Source: Marivirga sericea (GTDB lineage Bacteria > Bacteroidota > Bacteroidia > Cytophagales > Cyclobacteriaceae). From it: a stretch of 64,000 nt of DNA. Both the position numbers and the translations under genes were made by a program. The stretch covers positions 186,001 to 250,000 of the forward strand of contig NZ_FXAW01000007.1 of NCBI RefSeq assembly GCF_900177665.1, read 5' to 3'. Below are positions 34,930 to 44,554 of this stretch, in pieces. The stretch's first letter is position 1; every line of letters begins with the position of its first letter. Under the pieces are notes generated by a model. That model was not told the origin of the DNA. It did not search any database and was given only the letters and a program-made list of their open reading frames with translations.

Positions 34930-37900
34930 TCAATCTTTATCTTTTCCTAAGCTTACACTATAATCTTCCGGTGTGCCACTTATTCTGAGATTCAGATATC
35001 GCGTGTTTTTATCGTCATCCTTTTGTACGATCTCGTCTACTTGGGTGGAATCAACCTGAGTTTTCTTTCCAAACACTTTATTCATTCCTGCTTTGGTAAT
35101 GACCTTAACGGGAATACGAACATAATAGTCCATTGATAAGTCAGTACTTTGATCTCCAGAAACTTCAAAATAACCAAGCGTGGAATTGATGGTCATAGCA
35201 GGAATTGACAAGGTTCCTTGGTTAAGATCAAATGTATTTTGTAATGTATCAAAACGCACATTTGAAAGGTTTTTATCTGAAAAATAATCCGATAAAGCTT
35301 CAAAAGCAGAATAATTATTGATGCTTCCGTCTACTACTTTCATTTCAATATGTAATTCTGAATCATCTATGATCGGTACCATATCGGCATGCATATGAAT
35401 TTGACCTTTAACAATGCCTGATAGTCTTCCGTGAAGATTCTCAGACACTAAATGGTCTTGTCCGAAATTTTCAAATTTGAAGAGCAGTTGATCTAAATCT
35501 ATATTAGTCAACCGCATATTCGGACTGAAATAGATCGCTTTAGGATCGGAACCATTAAAATATCCATTGAGGGCAATTGAGCCTCCTGCAGCCTTTAAAC
35601 TTAAAGTATCCAGATAGACATAGTGATTAGCTTGCATTCTTCCTGCCAAGTTAAACTCCTTTAAATGAATGCGATGGTAGTTTAAATCTCCAATTTTCAG
35701 GCCGAAATTCATATTACTAAAAGGCACTTCAAAAATATTGAATCCTGCTTCATGATCTTTAGGATGAGTAATTTCTCCTTCAGGTGGTGGGTTATAAGCA
35801 AAGAGCTGATCAAAATCCAGAGTATTGCTGCTTAAGAAAAATGAATTAGGTACTGCTGAGGTACTATCAGCCGTGTAATGCGTAAAGCTTATCTCAAAAT
35901 CAGAATTACCCAGCTTGCCTGATGCATCTGTCACTTTAAAGACCGCACTGTCCATATAAAAGCTTCCTTTGAATTCTTCAAATCGCATAGGATGGACTTT
36001 CATGTCCGTCTCCAGTCTATCAATATCAACTTGAGTACTGACCAGCTTTTTGTCGAATTTCATATCCGCCAATCCATGCAATCTCAAATCCCTGAACTCC
36101 TCATGCTGATAATCTTTCGGTACATAGTTTTGGCCATTGTAGGAAAATAAATCATCTAACTGGAGTAAATCAGAACGCAGATTAAAATCAATTTTTGTAT
36201 CTCCCTTTGGCTCCTCAAGAAACCACAAGTCGTAGTTTTCTAATTTTCCTGTGAAATGAAAGTCACTTTGATCTATCATCCCAGTAAAATCAATCACGCG
36301 GAAATTAGCTGAATCAATGAACACATCTGCATTGAAGTCATGCAACTCATGTGGGTAATTCATTAGTTGAGCATGTAGCTTTTCAATAAAAAACTCACCT
36401 AAGGGTAAATTAGGCGATTCCGTAACTGCTTTTGCAGAACTTTTGAATATAAACCGCATCGAAAGATCTTTAATCTTTTCCTTGAATCCTGAAGTAGTAT
36501 CTGAGGGCCTGCTTGTGAGTTCTTGCAGGTCTAAGGTTTTCGAAGAAATATCCAAGACGGCCTCCACTGGAATATTGGTATGATGCAAAATGGCAGGTAA
36601 ATCAGAAACACTTGCTTTAATAGACATATCCGAACCGCCCACCTCAAAATCTAATTGCTCAATCAAGGCCTTATGGCCGTCCATTTGTGCGCTAATATTT
36701 ACATTTTTGATCGGTAAGGGATATACTGAGCTCTGCACATTTAGATCCTTCACTTTTAGTTTAGTGAAATAAGACTCATTTAAGCGCTCTATACTTCTTT
36801 CAGGTTGCGTCAGATCAATAATATCATGAAAGTTCATTTCCAGTGATACAAATCCAGAAGACTCCTCTAGATTATTGATGTTTAAGAATTTAGCCAGAAA
36901 GCCCAGATCAAATTCAGAGATCAGTTGGATGTCAAATTCAGGAGAATCAAAGTTCTTAATCTCTACATTTCCACTAAACAACCCGGTTTCAGGCTTAGCT
37001 GTAAAATCTTCAATGATCAACTCCATGGTAGAGGGGTCACGCTTTTCACCATTCGTAAAATGACCTTCAAAATAAAGATCATTCACCGTTTTGTTAGTTG
37101 AGGTATTATTCACAAATGCTTCAGCGCATCCGAAATCTACATTAATTTGAGGAGAGTAATCATTTATGGATTTCCCTTTTATCCTAGCGTCAAAATATAT
37201 TTTCCCACCATTATCGTAACGACTTAATACAGGATTAAGCTCTGGTGGAGCAAAAGCAAGGAATAAATCAAAGTTGGGTTTGTTTCCACTAAAATGAAGA
37301 TCCAGATTCATATCATCATCCACATCAACCGAGCCTTCCATAAGGAATAGTGCCTTTTCTATTAGCAGTTCTGAAGGACTGATGGTTAACTTATTTTCTT
37401 CTGCATTAAAATTCAGAGCTGTCGATAATGAAACATGTTTATCGTGTAAAAAAGAAGTATCGCTGTCTATAATTAAGTTAAAAAGGAATTTGCTATCCAG
37501 CTGTATATTGATATCCTCCTCAGATGATTTAAAGCTAGAATTCGCTTCTTCTATAAAAGCTTCAATTAAAATACTATTTTCCTCATTAAGTTTCAGTAAA
37601 TCTATATTCACTAACTCAATCGCGTTCAAATCTAGATGTGTTGCTTCGGTTGTCTCCTCTTCCTCGTCAGCCTCAGATGATAAAGCATTTAAGATATTGA
37701 AAGAGCCATCTACATGTTGTACTAACTTTATGTAGCCATTTGAAAATTTGATCTTCTTGGCTTCAAATGAGCCTTGGATGATTGTCCAAATATCAAAGCC
37801 CAAGTAGATATCTTCAATATCCAGTAGCATTTCAGCACTATCTGCTTTACTTTCAAATATTTTGACATTCTCCAGATCTATCGATATATACGGGAAATTT

Positions 37901-38091
37901 TGGAAAGGAGAAATGTGGCTACCGTTAATTTCAAGACGACCTTCAAAATCATGATTAACCTTGGCCACCATTTCTTTCACCACAGTATCTTGATGGCTAT
38001 AAGCGAGTGAAATGACTACTGCAATGGTAACAAAAAATATTACAAATGCTGTTACTACAATTTTAATCCATTTTTTTCTTTCCGGAAACAT
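34930..38091 (-). CDS. AsmA-family protein
   Basis: 1053 residues. One N-terminal membrane helix (about 9-31) is followed by a long periplasmic part made of beta strands. It ends in a recognisable AsmA C-terminal block (DSELHIEMKVVDGSINNYSAFEALSDYF, then STLGYFEVSGDQSTDLSMDYYVRIPV). AsmA-like proteins are bridge-type lipid transporters or membrane-homeostasis factors between inner and outer membranes. The gene is convergent with 33215 and probably monocistronic. Confidence 0.85.
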   Translation of the reverse strand: MFPERKKWIKIVVTAFVIFFVTIAVVISLAYSHQDTVVKEMVAKVNHDFEGRLEINGSHISPFQNFPYISIDLENVKIFESKADSAEMLLDIEDIYLGFDIWTIIQGSFEAKKIKFSNGYIKLVQHVDGSFNILNALSSEADEEEETTEATHLDLNAIELVNIDLLKLNEENSILIEAFIEEANSSFKSSEEDINIQLDSKFLFNLIIDSDTSFLHDKHVSLSTALNFNAEENKLTISPSELLIEKALFLMEGSVDVDDDMNLDLHFSGNKPNFDLFLAFAPPELNPVLSRYDNGGKIYFDARIKGKSINDYSPQINVDFGCAEAFVNNTSTNKTVNDLYFEGHFTNGEKRDPSTMELIIEDFTAKPETGLFSGNVEIKNFDSPEFDIQLISEFDLGFLAKFLNINNLEESSGFVSLEMNFHDIIDLTQPERSIERLNESYFTKLKVKDLNVQSSVYPLPIKNVNISAQMDGHKALIEQLDFEVGGSDMSIKASVSDLPAILHHTNIPVEAVLDISSKTLDLQELTSRPSDTTSGFKEKIKDLSMRFIFKSSAKAVTESPNLPLGEFFIEKLHAQLMNYPHELHDFNADVFIDSANFRVIDFTGMIDQSDFHFTGKLENYDLWFLEEPKGDTKIDFNLRSDLLQLDDLFSYNGQNYVPKDYQHEEFRDLRLHGLADMKFDKKLVSTQVDIDRLETDMKVHPMRFEEFKGSFYMDSAVFKVTDASGKLGNSDFEISFTHYTADSTSAVPNSFFLSSNTLDFDQLFAYNPPPEGEITHPKDHEAGFNIFEVPFSNMNFGLKIGDLNYHRIHLKEFNLAGRMQANHYVYLDTLSLKAAGGSIALNGYFNGSDPKAIYFSPNMRLTNIDLDQLLFKFENFGQDHLVSENLHGRLSGIVKGQIHMHADMVPIIDDSELHIEMKVVDGSINNYSAFEALSDYFSDKNLSNVRFDTLQNTFDLNQGTLSIPAMTINSTLGYFEVSGDQSTDLSMDYYVRIPVKVITKAGMNKVFGKKTQVDSTQVDEIVQKDDDKNTRYLNLRISGTPEDYSVSLGKDKD

Positions 38092-38406
38092 ATTGCAATT
38101 TAATGATAGTCCGATTTATAACATTAAGGATCGTCTTAAATTTAGATGGCAAGATGAAACATTTTATAATACCCTGGACAAATCTTAGATTTGATACGCC
38201 TTGAACTATAATAGAACCATAGTTTGTAGTCATGACAACTTCAAAAAGGAATCAGTAGCATCAGTTAAAAAATAGAAACACTTCGCTCAATCGCGTTTAA
38301 AGGTAGAATTAGATAATGGGTAATGACCTAATATTTAATTATATTTATAATAAATTTAGTATTCTGACAACCTTAAGTACGCCATAGTAAACTAACATCT
38401 TTCCAA
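38092..38406. other. Divergent intergenic region, no gene
   Basis: 315 bases between the AsmA gene and the serine hydrolase, which are divergent. No ORF, strong hairpin or clear TAnnTTTG promoter was found. Confidence 0.5.
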
Positions 38407-39444
38407 ATGACAAATAAAAAAGTAAAGCTTATTGTAAGGATATTTTTGTTTGTCGGCACTGCAATCTCCTTATACTTTGTGCCTTGGCCTGTAGTCTTTG
38501 CATGGCTCAGCCCTTTACCGAATTCCATACAGGAACAAGTAGATAAAGCAGCCTATTATGGTTTTGATGGCATTATCGTTTATGTTGATAAAAAAGGAGA
38601 GTCGCCTAGATCATTCACTTCTGGCTATAAAAATAGAGCAACTAAAACTCCTGCAGATCCAACTTCACTTTTTAAAATCGCTAGTGTTGATAAATTATAT
38701 ACTGCACTTGCTATTGCCAAGATGGCAAGAAGTGGAAAGCTTTCTTTAGATAAGAGCTTAGGGTTCTATTTACCTGAGCTCAAGGGAAAAGTTGAATATG
38801 CAGATGAAATCAGCTTAAAAATGATGGTGCAACACCGATCAGGCATTCCCAACTATACCAATACCCAGCTTTATTGGGTGGCGCCAAAAGAGTCAGACGA
38901 GGAAAAGTTGGCTTTAATACTTAATTTACCTGCGAACTTCAAGCCCGGTGAAGATTACCAATATTCCAATACCAACTATCTCCTATTAGGTAAAATAATG
39001 GATAGAGTCTTGGGCTATGAGCACTTCCAATATATTCAAGAGGAAATACTAAAGCCACTGGACCTCAACAATACTTTTGCCTCCATTCAGGATGTGGATT
39101 TAGCCGATGTCATGAGTGGATATTATGTTGGCTATGAGCAAGATTTAAAAACAGACAATGTAGGCTCTATGCTGGCAACGGCTGCCGACCTCAGTACATT
39201 TATTCGCGCATTAAATGAGGGCACAGTATTTACAGACGAGGAAGAGCAAAAAATTTATGCTTCTATTTATAAATTCGAGCATACGGGTTTAATCCCAGGC
39301 TATCAAACCATCGCAAAATATCACCCTGAAATGGATGCAGTCATCATCCAATTCACCAATACGGTTAACTTTGACGGCTACAACTGGAATTTATCTGAAG
39401 TCATGTATAGTCGCATTTTAAAAATTTTAAAAGATTCATATTAG
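38407..39444 (+). CDS. Serine hydrolase, class C beta-lactamase/PBP fold
   Basis: 345 residues with an N-terminal membrane anchor (about 9-30). The catalytic SxxK is Ser93-Val-Asp-Lys96 in KIASVDKLYTA. The second motif is YSNTNY (in GEDYQYSNTNYLL), and HTG in FEHTGLIPGYQ is the KTG equivalent. It probably acts in the periplasm as an esterase or peptidase; a beta-lactamase role cannot be assumed. Compare the cassette relative at 49391, which lacks the serine. Confidence 0.87.
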   Translation: MTNKKVKLIVRIFLFVGTAISLYFVPWPVVFAWLSPLPNSIQEQVDKAAYYGFDGIIVYVDKKGESPRSFTSGYKNRATKTPADPTSLFKIASVDKLYTALAIAKMARSGKLSLDKSLGFYLPELKGKVEYADEISLKMMVQHRSGIPNYTNTQLYWVAPKESDEEKLALILNLPANFKPGEDYQYSNTNYLLLGKIMDRVLGYEHFQYIQEEILKPLDLNNTFASIQDVDLADVMSGYYVGYEQDLKTDNVGSMLATAADLSTFIRALNEGTVFTDEEEQKIYASIYKFEHTGLIPGYQTIAKYHPEMDAVIIQFTNTVNFDGYNWNLSEVMYSRILKILKDSY

Positions 39445-39536
39445 CCTAATGGCATGCCAAAAAAATAGATTAGGAGCCTGAACAAGCTGAAAAAAGGCAC
39501 TAAAGGGAAGTAGGTACAATCAAAATAGAGATTATC

Positions 39537-40130
39537 ATGAAAAGTCAATTTATCATGTTTTTTGCCGTAATAATGCTTGGGGCTTGTAACAGTCCTAAGA
39601 AATCAGGTATCACTGAACAACCTACTTTAGCCGATTATCAAGTGGGTGAAAAATGGGTTTGGAAATACAAAGGCGTAACCACAGCAGGAGAAGTACGCTC
39701 GGATGGAACAGATACAAGAGCAATAGTCAGCACTGATGGAGTTTTAGGTATGACAATCGGCAAGGACACCATTCCTGTATCTGATATTGTGAAACCCGAA
39801 GCAAGTAAAACACCTAAGTATGACTGGCCGCTGGAAGTGGGTAAAAACTGGAAGTATGAAAACAACTGGACAAGTCAAGATGGAACAACAGGAAGCCAAA
39901 GTCAACATGCCGAAGTACTATCCTATCAGGAAGAAACAGTAGAAGCTGGAACTTTTATGGCCTATACGATTCAATATAATGGGAAGACAACCAATTCTAG
40001 GGGTTATAGTGCCGATGAAAAAGAAGTGTGGTTATATGCACCAGCAGTAAAGAATTTTATAAAACTGACTCAGCATCAAGGTGATTTTTTATACATAGAG
40101 GAGCTAATCGAGTATTCAAAACCAGAATAA
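39537..40130 (+). CDS. Uncharacterised lipoprotein
   Basis: 197 residues with a lipobox MLGAC near residue 17. The mature part is Trp/Tyr-rich and beta-like (YQVGEKWVWKYKG, WPLEVGKNWKYENNWTSQDG, TFMAYTIQYNGKTTNSRGY). No family is recognised with confidence. It follows the serine hydrolase by 92 bases on the same strand and may share its transcript. Confidence 0.68.
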   Translation: MKSQFIMFFAVIMLGACNSPKKSGITEQPTLADYQVGEKWVWKYKGVTTAGEVRSDGTDTRAIVSTDGVLGMTIGKDTIPVSDIVKPEASKTPKYDWPLEVGKNWKYENNWTSQDGTTGSQSQHAEVLSYQEETVEAGTFMAYTIQYNGKTTNSRGYSADEKEVWLYAPAVKNFIKLTQHQGDFLYIEELIEYSKPE

Positions 40131-40371
40131 AGCGAATAAGAAAAATATACCCGACACAATTAAACACCCTTGCAGCCATTCTCCGCAAGGTAGGAATGCT
40201 TTTACAATTATTGGAGCACTTTCATTAGTTAAATTAGATACTTTTAGAGTATCTACTCCTTTACAGCCCAAGCCTACTTCAATTTGAGATATTTTTGATA
40301 GAAAGAGGGCTATATTAGAAATATTTTCAGATTCAGAATACTAATGAGTTTCGAAATATTTTAATTTACTT

Positions 40372-40395
40372 TGTATCATACAATATCATATGATA
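40372..40395. promoter_or_regulatory. Probable MarR autoregulatory operators at the marR start
   Basis: TGTATCATACA (40372-40382, perfect 11-bp palindrome) and TATCATATGATA (40384-40395, perfect 12-bp palindrome). The second includes the ATG of the regulator gene. Both use the same TATCAT/ATGATA half-site as the operator at 40835. Confidence 0.65.
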
Positions 40396-40818
40396 GACTA
40401 CAAAAATAATATTGGCCGCTTGGTGGGTCATCTAAATCACCGTTTTCTAAGAAAACTAGATGAAGAATTCAAAAAGAAAGATATAGCATTGACTGCCGAG
40501 CAATTTCGGCTAATGACCGTCTTGTGGGATAAAGATGGTGTTTCTCAGCAATCCTTAGCTACTTTAATTGGGAGGAACAGAGCAAGTACCGGAAAAATGA
40601 TTGATATACTTGAAAAAAAAGGCATTCTCGAAAGGCATGATCACCCAACTGACAGAAGACTAAAACTTATTTTTGTATCAAAGCAGGGTAAAAAACTTGA
40701 TGAAAAAGCTAGAATTATCGCCAAGGAAGTGATTCAAATGGCTATTAATGGCATTCCAGAAGTTGAAGTTAAACTTGTAACAAACCATCTATTTTTGATG
40801 CTAAAAAATCTACGTTAA
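40390..40818 (+). CDS. MarR-family transcriptional regulator
   Basis: 142 residues. The winged helix reads LTAEQFRLMTVLWDKDGVSQQSLATLIG, then GRNRASTGKMIDILEKKGILER, then the wing HPTDRRLKLIFVSKQGKKL. DRR in the wing is the DNA-contact signature. It binds DNA as a dimer and usually releases on binding a phenolic ligand or on oxidation. Palindromes lie over its own start and in front of the downstream operon (40895-47172), so it most likely represses both. Confidence 0.92.
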   Translation: MIDYKNNIGRLVGHLNHRFLRKLDEEFKKKDIALTAEQFRLMTVLWDKDGVSQQSLATLIGRNRASTGKMIDILEKKGILERHDHPTDRRLKLIFVSKQGKKLDEKARIIAKEVIQMAINGIPEVEVKLVTNHLFLMLKNLR

Positions 40819-40834
40819 AAAAATTTTGTAACAT

Positions 40835-40869
40835 TGTATGATATCATACAGTATAATAGCATACATTTG
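40835..40869 (+). promoter_or_regulatory. Operator and promoter of the DUF2798-pirin operon
   Basis: TGTATGATATCATACA at 40835-40850 is a perfect 16-bp palindrome. TACATTTG at 40862-40869 is an exact TAnnTTTG -7 element, so the palindrome covers the -33 region. Binding there should block RNA polymerase. Confidence 0.68.
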
Positions 40870-40894
40870 TTTTACTAATAATGAAAAGTGAAAT

Positions 40895-41017
40895 ATGATT
40901 ATAGAAAAAGTCGAATTAAAGATTAGAAATCTGACATCACCATTTGCATTGAAAATAGATAATGCTTTGATGGATAGTTTTATCAGTCTGTGGACACAAA
41001 ACAGAAAGGACCTATGA
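40895..41017 (+). CDS. Short leader ORF overlapping the DUF2798 start
   Basis: A 40-residue ORF (MIIEKVELKIRNLTSPFALK and on) begins 25 bases after the -7 element. It ends in ATGA, overlapping the start codon at 41014. The geometry suggests translational coupling. It could be a functional small protein, a leader peptide, or the remnant of a deleted gene. No family is recognised. Confidence 0.4.
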   Translation: MIIEKVELKIRNLTSPFALKIDNALMDSFISLWTQNRKDL

Positions 41018-41250
41018 AAAAAATCCCAAATAAGTTTAGAATGGTCATTTTCGTATTTTTTATGACCCTATTTATAGGGCTAATCATGTCAGCGATCATG
41101 ACTTGGAGAATCGAAGGCTTATCACCTGACTTTCTAGCTAGCTGGATAGTTCGATTCATTCAAACCTGGATTATTGTCATCCCCACTGTGGCTGTAGTCA
41201 TTCCTATTGTAACTAAAATCACAAATAAACTCGTAGAAAATGAAAACTAA
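41014..41250 (+). CDS. DUF2798 membrane protein
   Basis: 78 residues from ATG 41014. An in-frame GTG at 40990 is less likely because the upstream small ORF stops in an ATGA overlap here. Two helices fit the DUF2798 pattern (FFMTLFIGLIMSAIMTWRIEGL, then WIVRFIQTWIIVIPTVAVVIP). Such genes are often next to stress regulators; function is unknown. It overlaps the DoxX gene by 11 bases. Confidence 0.82.
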   Translation: MKKIPNKFRMVIFVFFMTLFIGLIMSAIMTWRIEGLSPDFLASWIVRFIQTWIIVIPTVAVVIPIVTKITNKLVENEN

Positions 41251-41614
41251 AATTTTAACTGGTCTGGCCATATTGGTTGGACTGATGCTTGTCAACTCAG
41301 GGCTTAATAAGTTTTTGAACTATATGCCCATGGAAATGGCTGAAGACGCAACTGCCATTATCAACAGTTTTATTGCCTCGAAATGGCTTTGGCCTTTAGT
41401 AGCTATGGTCGAGATAAGTGGAGGGATACTTTTTGCCCTACCAAAAACTCGAGCTTTAGGAGCAATCGTACTCTTACCAGTAACCATTGGTATTTTGCTT
41501 TTCAACCTAACCTGGACCCCAAGTACTGCACCCGTTGCGGCAGTTATACTGGCTGTGAATATCTGGGCGATAGTAGAAGCTAGAAAACAATATACTCCAC
41601 TTATTAAAAACTAA
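41240..41614 (+). CDS. DoxX-like membrane protein
   Basis: 124 residues with four hydrophobic segments. The opening ILVGLMLVNSGLNKFLNYMP, the middle WLWPLVAMVEISGGILFALPKTRALGAIVLLPVTIGI and the end match the DoxX/DUF6041-type family. Relatives are linked to sulfur or quinone redox and oxidative stress. It is second in the MarR-controlled operon and overlaps DUF2798. Confidence 0.78.
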   Translation: MKTKILTGLAILVGLMLVNSGLNKFLNYMPMEMAEDATAIINSFIASKWLWPLVAMVEISGGILFALPKTRALGAIVLLPVTIGILLFNLTWTPSTAPVAAVILAVNIWAIVEARKQYTPLIKN

Positions 41615-41618
41615 TACC

Positions 41619-42281
41619 ATGAAAAAATCAATTCTTTTAACACTGTTTATTTTAACATTTATAACATCAAACATTATGTCTCAAAATCAATACACCGAAA
41701 GGTTAAAAAAAGAAGAAGTTACTCTCGTAATGGTAGATTTCTTAGAAGGATTCGTGCCTGGAATTCGCACAATCGATCGTAATATGTTTTATGCCAACGC
41801 TGAAGCACTTGCCAAAGTAGGTAGCATATTTAAGTTACCGACCATCATGTTGGGTGATGAGGGCGGATTCAGAGGTAATTTTTTTCCAAAAGTGAAAGAG
41901 AATCTACCGAATGCTACTTATATCGAACGACACACAGTTAGTGCTTGGGATGAACCAAAATTTAGGGAAGAATTAGAACGGATGGGTAACAAAAAAATCG
42001 TTCTTGGAGGTATCTCGATTGATATCTGTACAACGCAATTAACCCTGGATCTATTGAATAATGGTTATCAAGTTTATGTAGTGGTAGATGCCTCGGGATC
42101 CGATACGAACCTCAATGAAATGGCAGCCATGCTTCGACTAACGCAAGCTGGTGCTGTAATGCTTAATTGGGGAGCCTTAGCTTCCGAATTAATGAAAGAT
42201 TGGGCAACTCCAGAAGGACCTCAAGTGGGAGAGTTGTATCAAAAGTATTCTTACTGGGGAAGCTCAGAACTGAACAAATAA
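41619..42281 (+). CDS. Exported YcaC-like isochorismatase-family hydrolase
   Basis: 220 residues with a clear signal peptide (MKKSILLTLFILTFITSNIMSQ), unusual for this mostly cytoplasmic family. Asp in VMVDFLEGF and Cys in GGISIDICTTQLTLDLL fit the catalytic Asp and Cys. SAWDEPKFREELERMGNKKIVLGG and MLRLTQAGAVMLNWGALASEL closely follow YcaC. The substrate is unknown even for YcaC. It is in the MarR operon, five bases after doxX. Confidence 0.85.
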   Translation: MKKSILLTLFILTFITSNIMSQNQYTERLKKEEVTLVMVDFLEGFVPGIRTIDRNMFYANAEALAKVGSIFKLPTIMLGDEGGFRGNFFPKVKENLPNATYIERHTVSAWDEPKFREELERMGNKKIVLGGISIDICTTQLTLDLLNNGYQVYVVVDASGSDTNLNEMAAMLRLTQAGAVMLNWGALASELMKDWATPEGPQVGELYQKYSYWGSSELNK

Positions 42282-42390
42282 TATCTCAGACCAACCCATC
42301 CAGATATTTGTCCTTGGGTTGGTCATATTAAAATACAAAGTTGACTACTTACGAACTTTCGTTAAATGCCCAAGCAAATTATTACAACTC

Positions 42391-42846
42391 ATGAGAACAC
42401 TATTTACCATACTGTTATTCGGAGTTTTACTTACATGTTATGGGCAACAGTCGACTAAAGGAGAACAAGAAAACAATCTCATAAATAAGAAAATGGAAAA
42501 CGAATTATTGTCAGAGGTCATTGGTACAGATAAATCACCTGTGGTTATTCTATTTGGTGGAAACCCTTATCGTAGAGACGAGATAGTCAAGTTGCTGTCT
42601 GGACTTGGCGACATCACAGTTTATGGTACACTTGGAGAAGAAGAAGGAATGGCTAAAATACAAGCTTTAAACAGGAAAGTAGATTTAGTTCTGATCGGAG
42701 GAGCCTATTCAGAAGCACAACGTACCCGAATTAAACAGTGGGTACAGGCAAACTTAGCCGGTGTTGAAGTAACACAACCAGGCTATGAATATCCCTATGC
42801 AAACGAGTCTATTTATGCAGATGTTAAAAAGAAACTTAATCTATAG
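42391..42846 (+). CDS. Uncharacterised exported small protein
   Basis: 151 residues from ATG 42391, where a signal peptide (MRTLFTILLFGVLLTCYGQ) begins. A TTG 24 codons upstream gives an unlikely N-terminus. The mature part has an alpha/beta look (VVILFGGNPYRRDEIVKLLSGLGDITVYGTLGEEEG, KVDLVLIGGAYSE), like a small Rossmann-type or response-regulator-like fold. It may be a cysteine-free thiol-type or binding protein; no firm family. Confidence 0.68.
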   Translation: MRTLFTILLFGVLLTCYGQQSTKGEQENNLINKKMENELLSEVIGTDKSPVVILFGGNPYRRDEIVKLLSGLGDITVYGTLGEEEGMAKIQALNRKVDLVLIGGAYSEAQRTRIKQWVQANLAGVEVTQPGYEYPYANESIYADVKKKLNL

Positions 42847-42931
42847 CATACTTAAATCGGCCCATTATTAAGAATATTTTTACTGTTTTTGTGCCCTATA
42901 ATTCTGTATGAATTCAAAATAGAAAAATCAA

Positions 42932-43756
42932 ATGTCATTCGAAAAAATAAATATAGCACCTCGATTTGATCGTCCACATTCTCGGAATGTCATGCCTTCA
43001 GGCTACCCAAAAAGTATTGGACCATTCATTTACTTTGATCATTTGGGTCCCTATAATTTCCCCAAAAACAGGTCCGTTTATATCCCTCCTCACCCTCACG
43101 CCGGTATTACAACCATATCGTACATGCTTGCAGGTGAGGGAAACCACAAGGATAGCTTGGGGAACGCTCTTGTGTTGGAACCAGGAAGAGTGAACTGGAT
43201 GAATGCTGGTAATGGCATCATCCACTCGGAGGGGACCTCCGAAACTTTTTCAGGTCAGGGTGGCAAACTGCTAGGTTTTCAAATATGGATTATGGGAAGC
43301 GATAATGAAAGAAGCAATGAAGCCACATTTCAGACCTATTCTTCTAAAGAGTTACCCTCTATACAATCAGGTAAATCAACCATACACCTTATTGCTGGCA
43401 AATACTTAGAAAGGTCTTCGCCCGTGGTGACCGATCAGGAACTGCTGTTAATGTGTATAGAAGCTAAGCAAGACGATGTAGACCTAGTGTTTGATTCAAC
43501 ACATGAATACTTGATCTACAGTTTAGAAGGAGGGTTTGAAGCAAAAGAGACTTCTTTTTCTACCGGAGAAGGACTTATAGTGACTAATCTGGAAACATTA
43601 CGGATAAAAGCTGTTAACGAAGTGAAGGTAGTTATAGCAGGTGGCAAGCCCATAGAAACGTTACCAATTTTTAGTGGTTCACTCGTGGCAGGGTCTCACG
43701 ATGAGCTTCAGGATTATATGGATAAACTCAACACCCAAGGTTTCGGTGTTTTATAA
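42932..43756 (+). CDS. Pirin-family protein 1
   Basis: 274 residues, bicupin. The metal site is complete: PPHPHAGITT gives two His, and NGIIHSEGT gives the third His and the Glu. DHLGPYNFPKNRSV is also typical. Family activities include quercetin 2,3-dioxygenase; others are redox-linked regulators. First of three tandem pirin genes. Confidence 0.9.
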   Translation: MSFEKINIAPRFDRPHSRNVMPSGYPKSIGPFIYFDHLGPYNFPKNRSVYIPPHPHAGITTISYMLAGEGNHKDSLGNALVLEPGRVNWMNAGNGIIHSEGTSETFSGQGGKLLGFQIWIMGSDNERSNEATFQTYSSKELPSIQSGKSTIHLIAGKYLERSSPVVTDQELLLMCIEAKQDDVDLVFDSTHEYLIYSLEGGFEAKETSFSTGEGLIVTNLETLRIKAVNEVKVVIAGGKPIETLPIFSGSLVAGSHDELQDYMDKLNTQGFGVL

Positions 43757-43804
43757 TCTAACAAATTTTCACCTTTGAACCAGACTTTTTTAACGGATAA
43801 TACC

Positions 43805-44554
43805 ATGCAACAGCATACAGAAACAAACAAGATCAATAAATTGCAGATCTACCGCTCAAATCAACGAGTAACTGAGAAAAGACCAGGCTTCCAGTCTTTT
43901 CAAAGTTTCAATTTCTCATATAGTTATCGGGAAGGTAGAGATGGTCTGAAAGCGCTCAGAGTCTTCAACGATGATTTTGTAGAACACAATACAAGAATTC
44001 CCCTTCACCCCCATGTAAATTATGAAATACTGAGTGTGGTTCTGGAAGGGGAAATGAGCCATGAGGACAATTTTGGAAATAACATCTTGGTTCAAGCTGA
44101 TGAAGTAAAATGCATGAGTGCCGGAAAGGGTTTATATCATGGTGGCACATGCTACCATAGCACCAATTTCTTACAAATTTGGATTGAACCAAACGTAAGG
44201 GATACGGAACCAGTCATTGCCAAAATGACTTTTAACGAGTCGGAAAGAATAGGCAAATGGCAGCTTCAGGTTTCGCCAAATCAAGCGGATGGAGTATTGC
44301 ATATTAAACAAAGCATATATGCCTACAGAGGAAATTTTAAGCAAGGTGAACGCGTGACATTTGAAGAGCTCCCATCAGTTGATGTCTTTTTGTTTCCTCT
44401 TAAAGGTGCATTTCAAATATACGACCAATTAGTGGACAAAAGGGATTCCGCCGAATTTACCACACAAAATGGATTTGAGATAGAGATTTTACAAGATGCC
44501 GATCTATGGCTGATGGCACAACCCAATACAAAAAATGAAAACAAGACTAATTAA
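43805..44554 (+). CDS. Pirin-family protein 2 with altered metal site
   Basis: 249 residues from ATG 43805; a TTG at 43775 also opens the frame. LHPHVNYEILSVVLEGEMSHEDNFGN matches the YhhW-type pirin core. The third motif reads GKGLYHGGTCYHS where its siblings have HSE, so the usual Glu ligand is missing. This may change the metal or abolish oxygenase activity. Its last 20 bases overlap pirin 3, suggesting translational coupling. Confidence 0.87.
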   Translation: MQQHTETNKINKLQIYRSNQRVTEKRPGFQSFQSFNFSYSYREGRDGLKALRVFNDDFVEHNTRIPLHPHVNYEILSVVLEGEMSHEDNFGNNILVQADEVKCMSAGKGLYHGGTCYHSTNFLQIWIEPNVRDTEPVIAKMTFNESERIGKWQLQVSPNQADGVLHIKQSIYAYRGNFKQGERVTFEELPSVDVFLFPLKGAFQIYDQLVDKRDSAEFTTQNGFEIEILQDADLWLMAQPNTKNENKTN

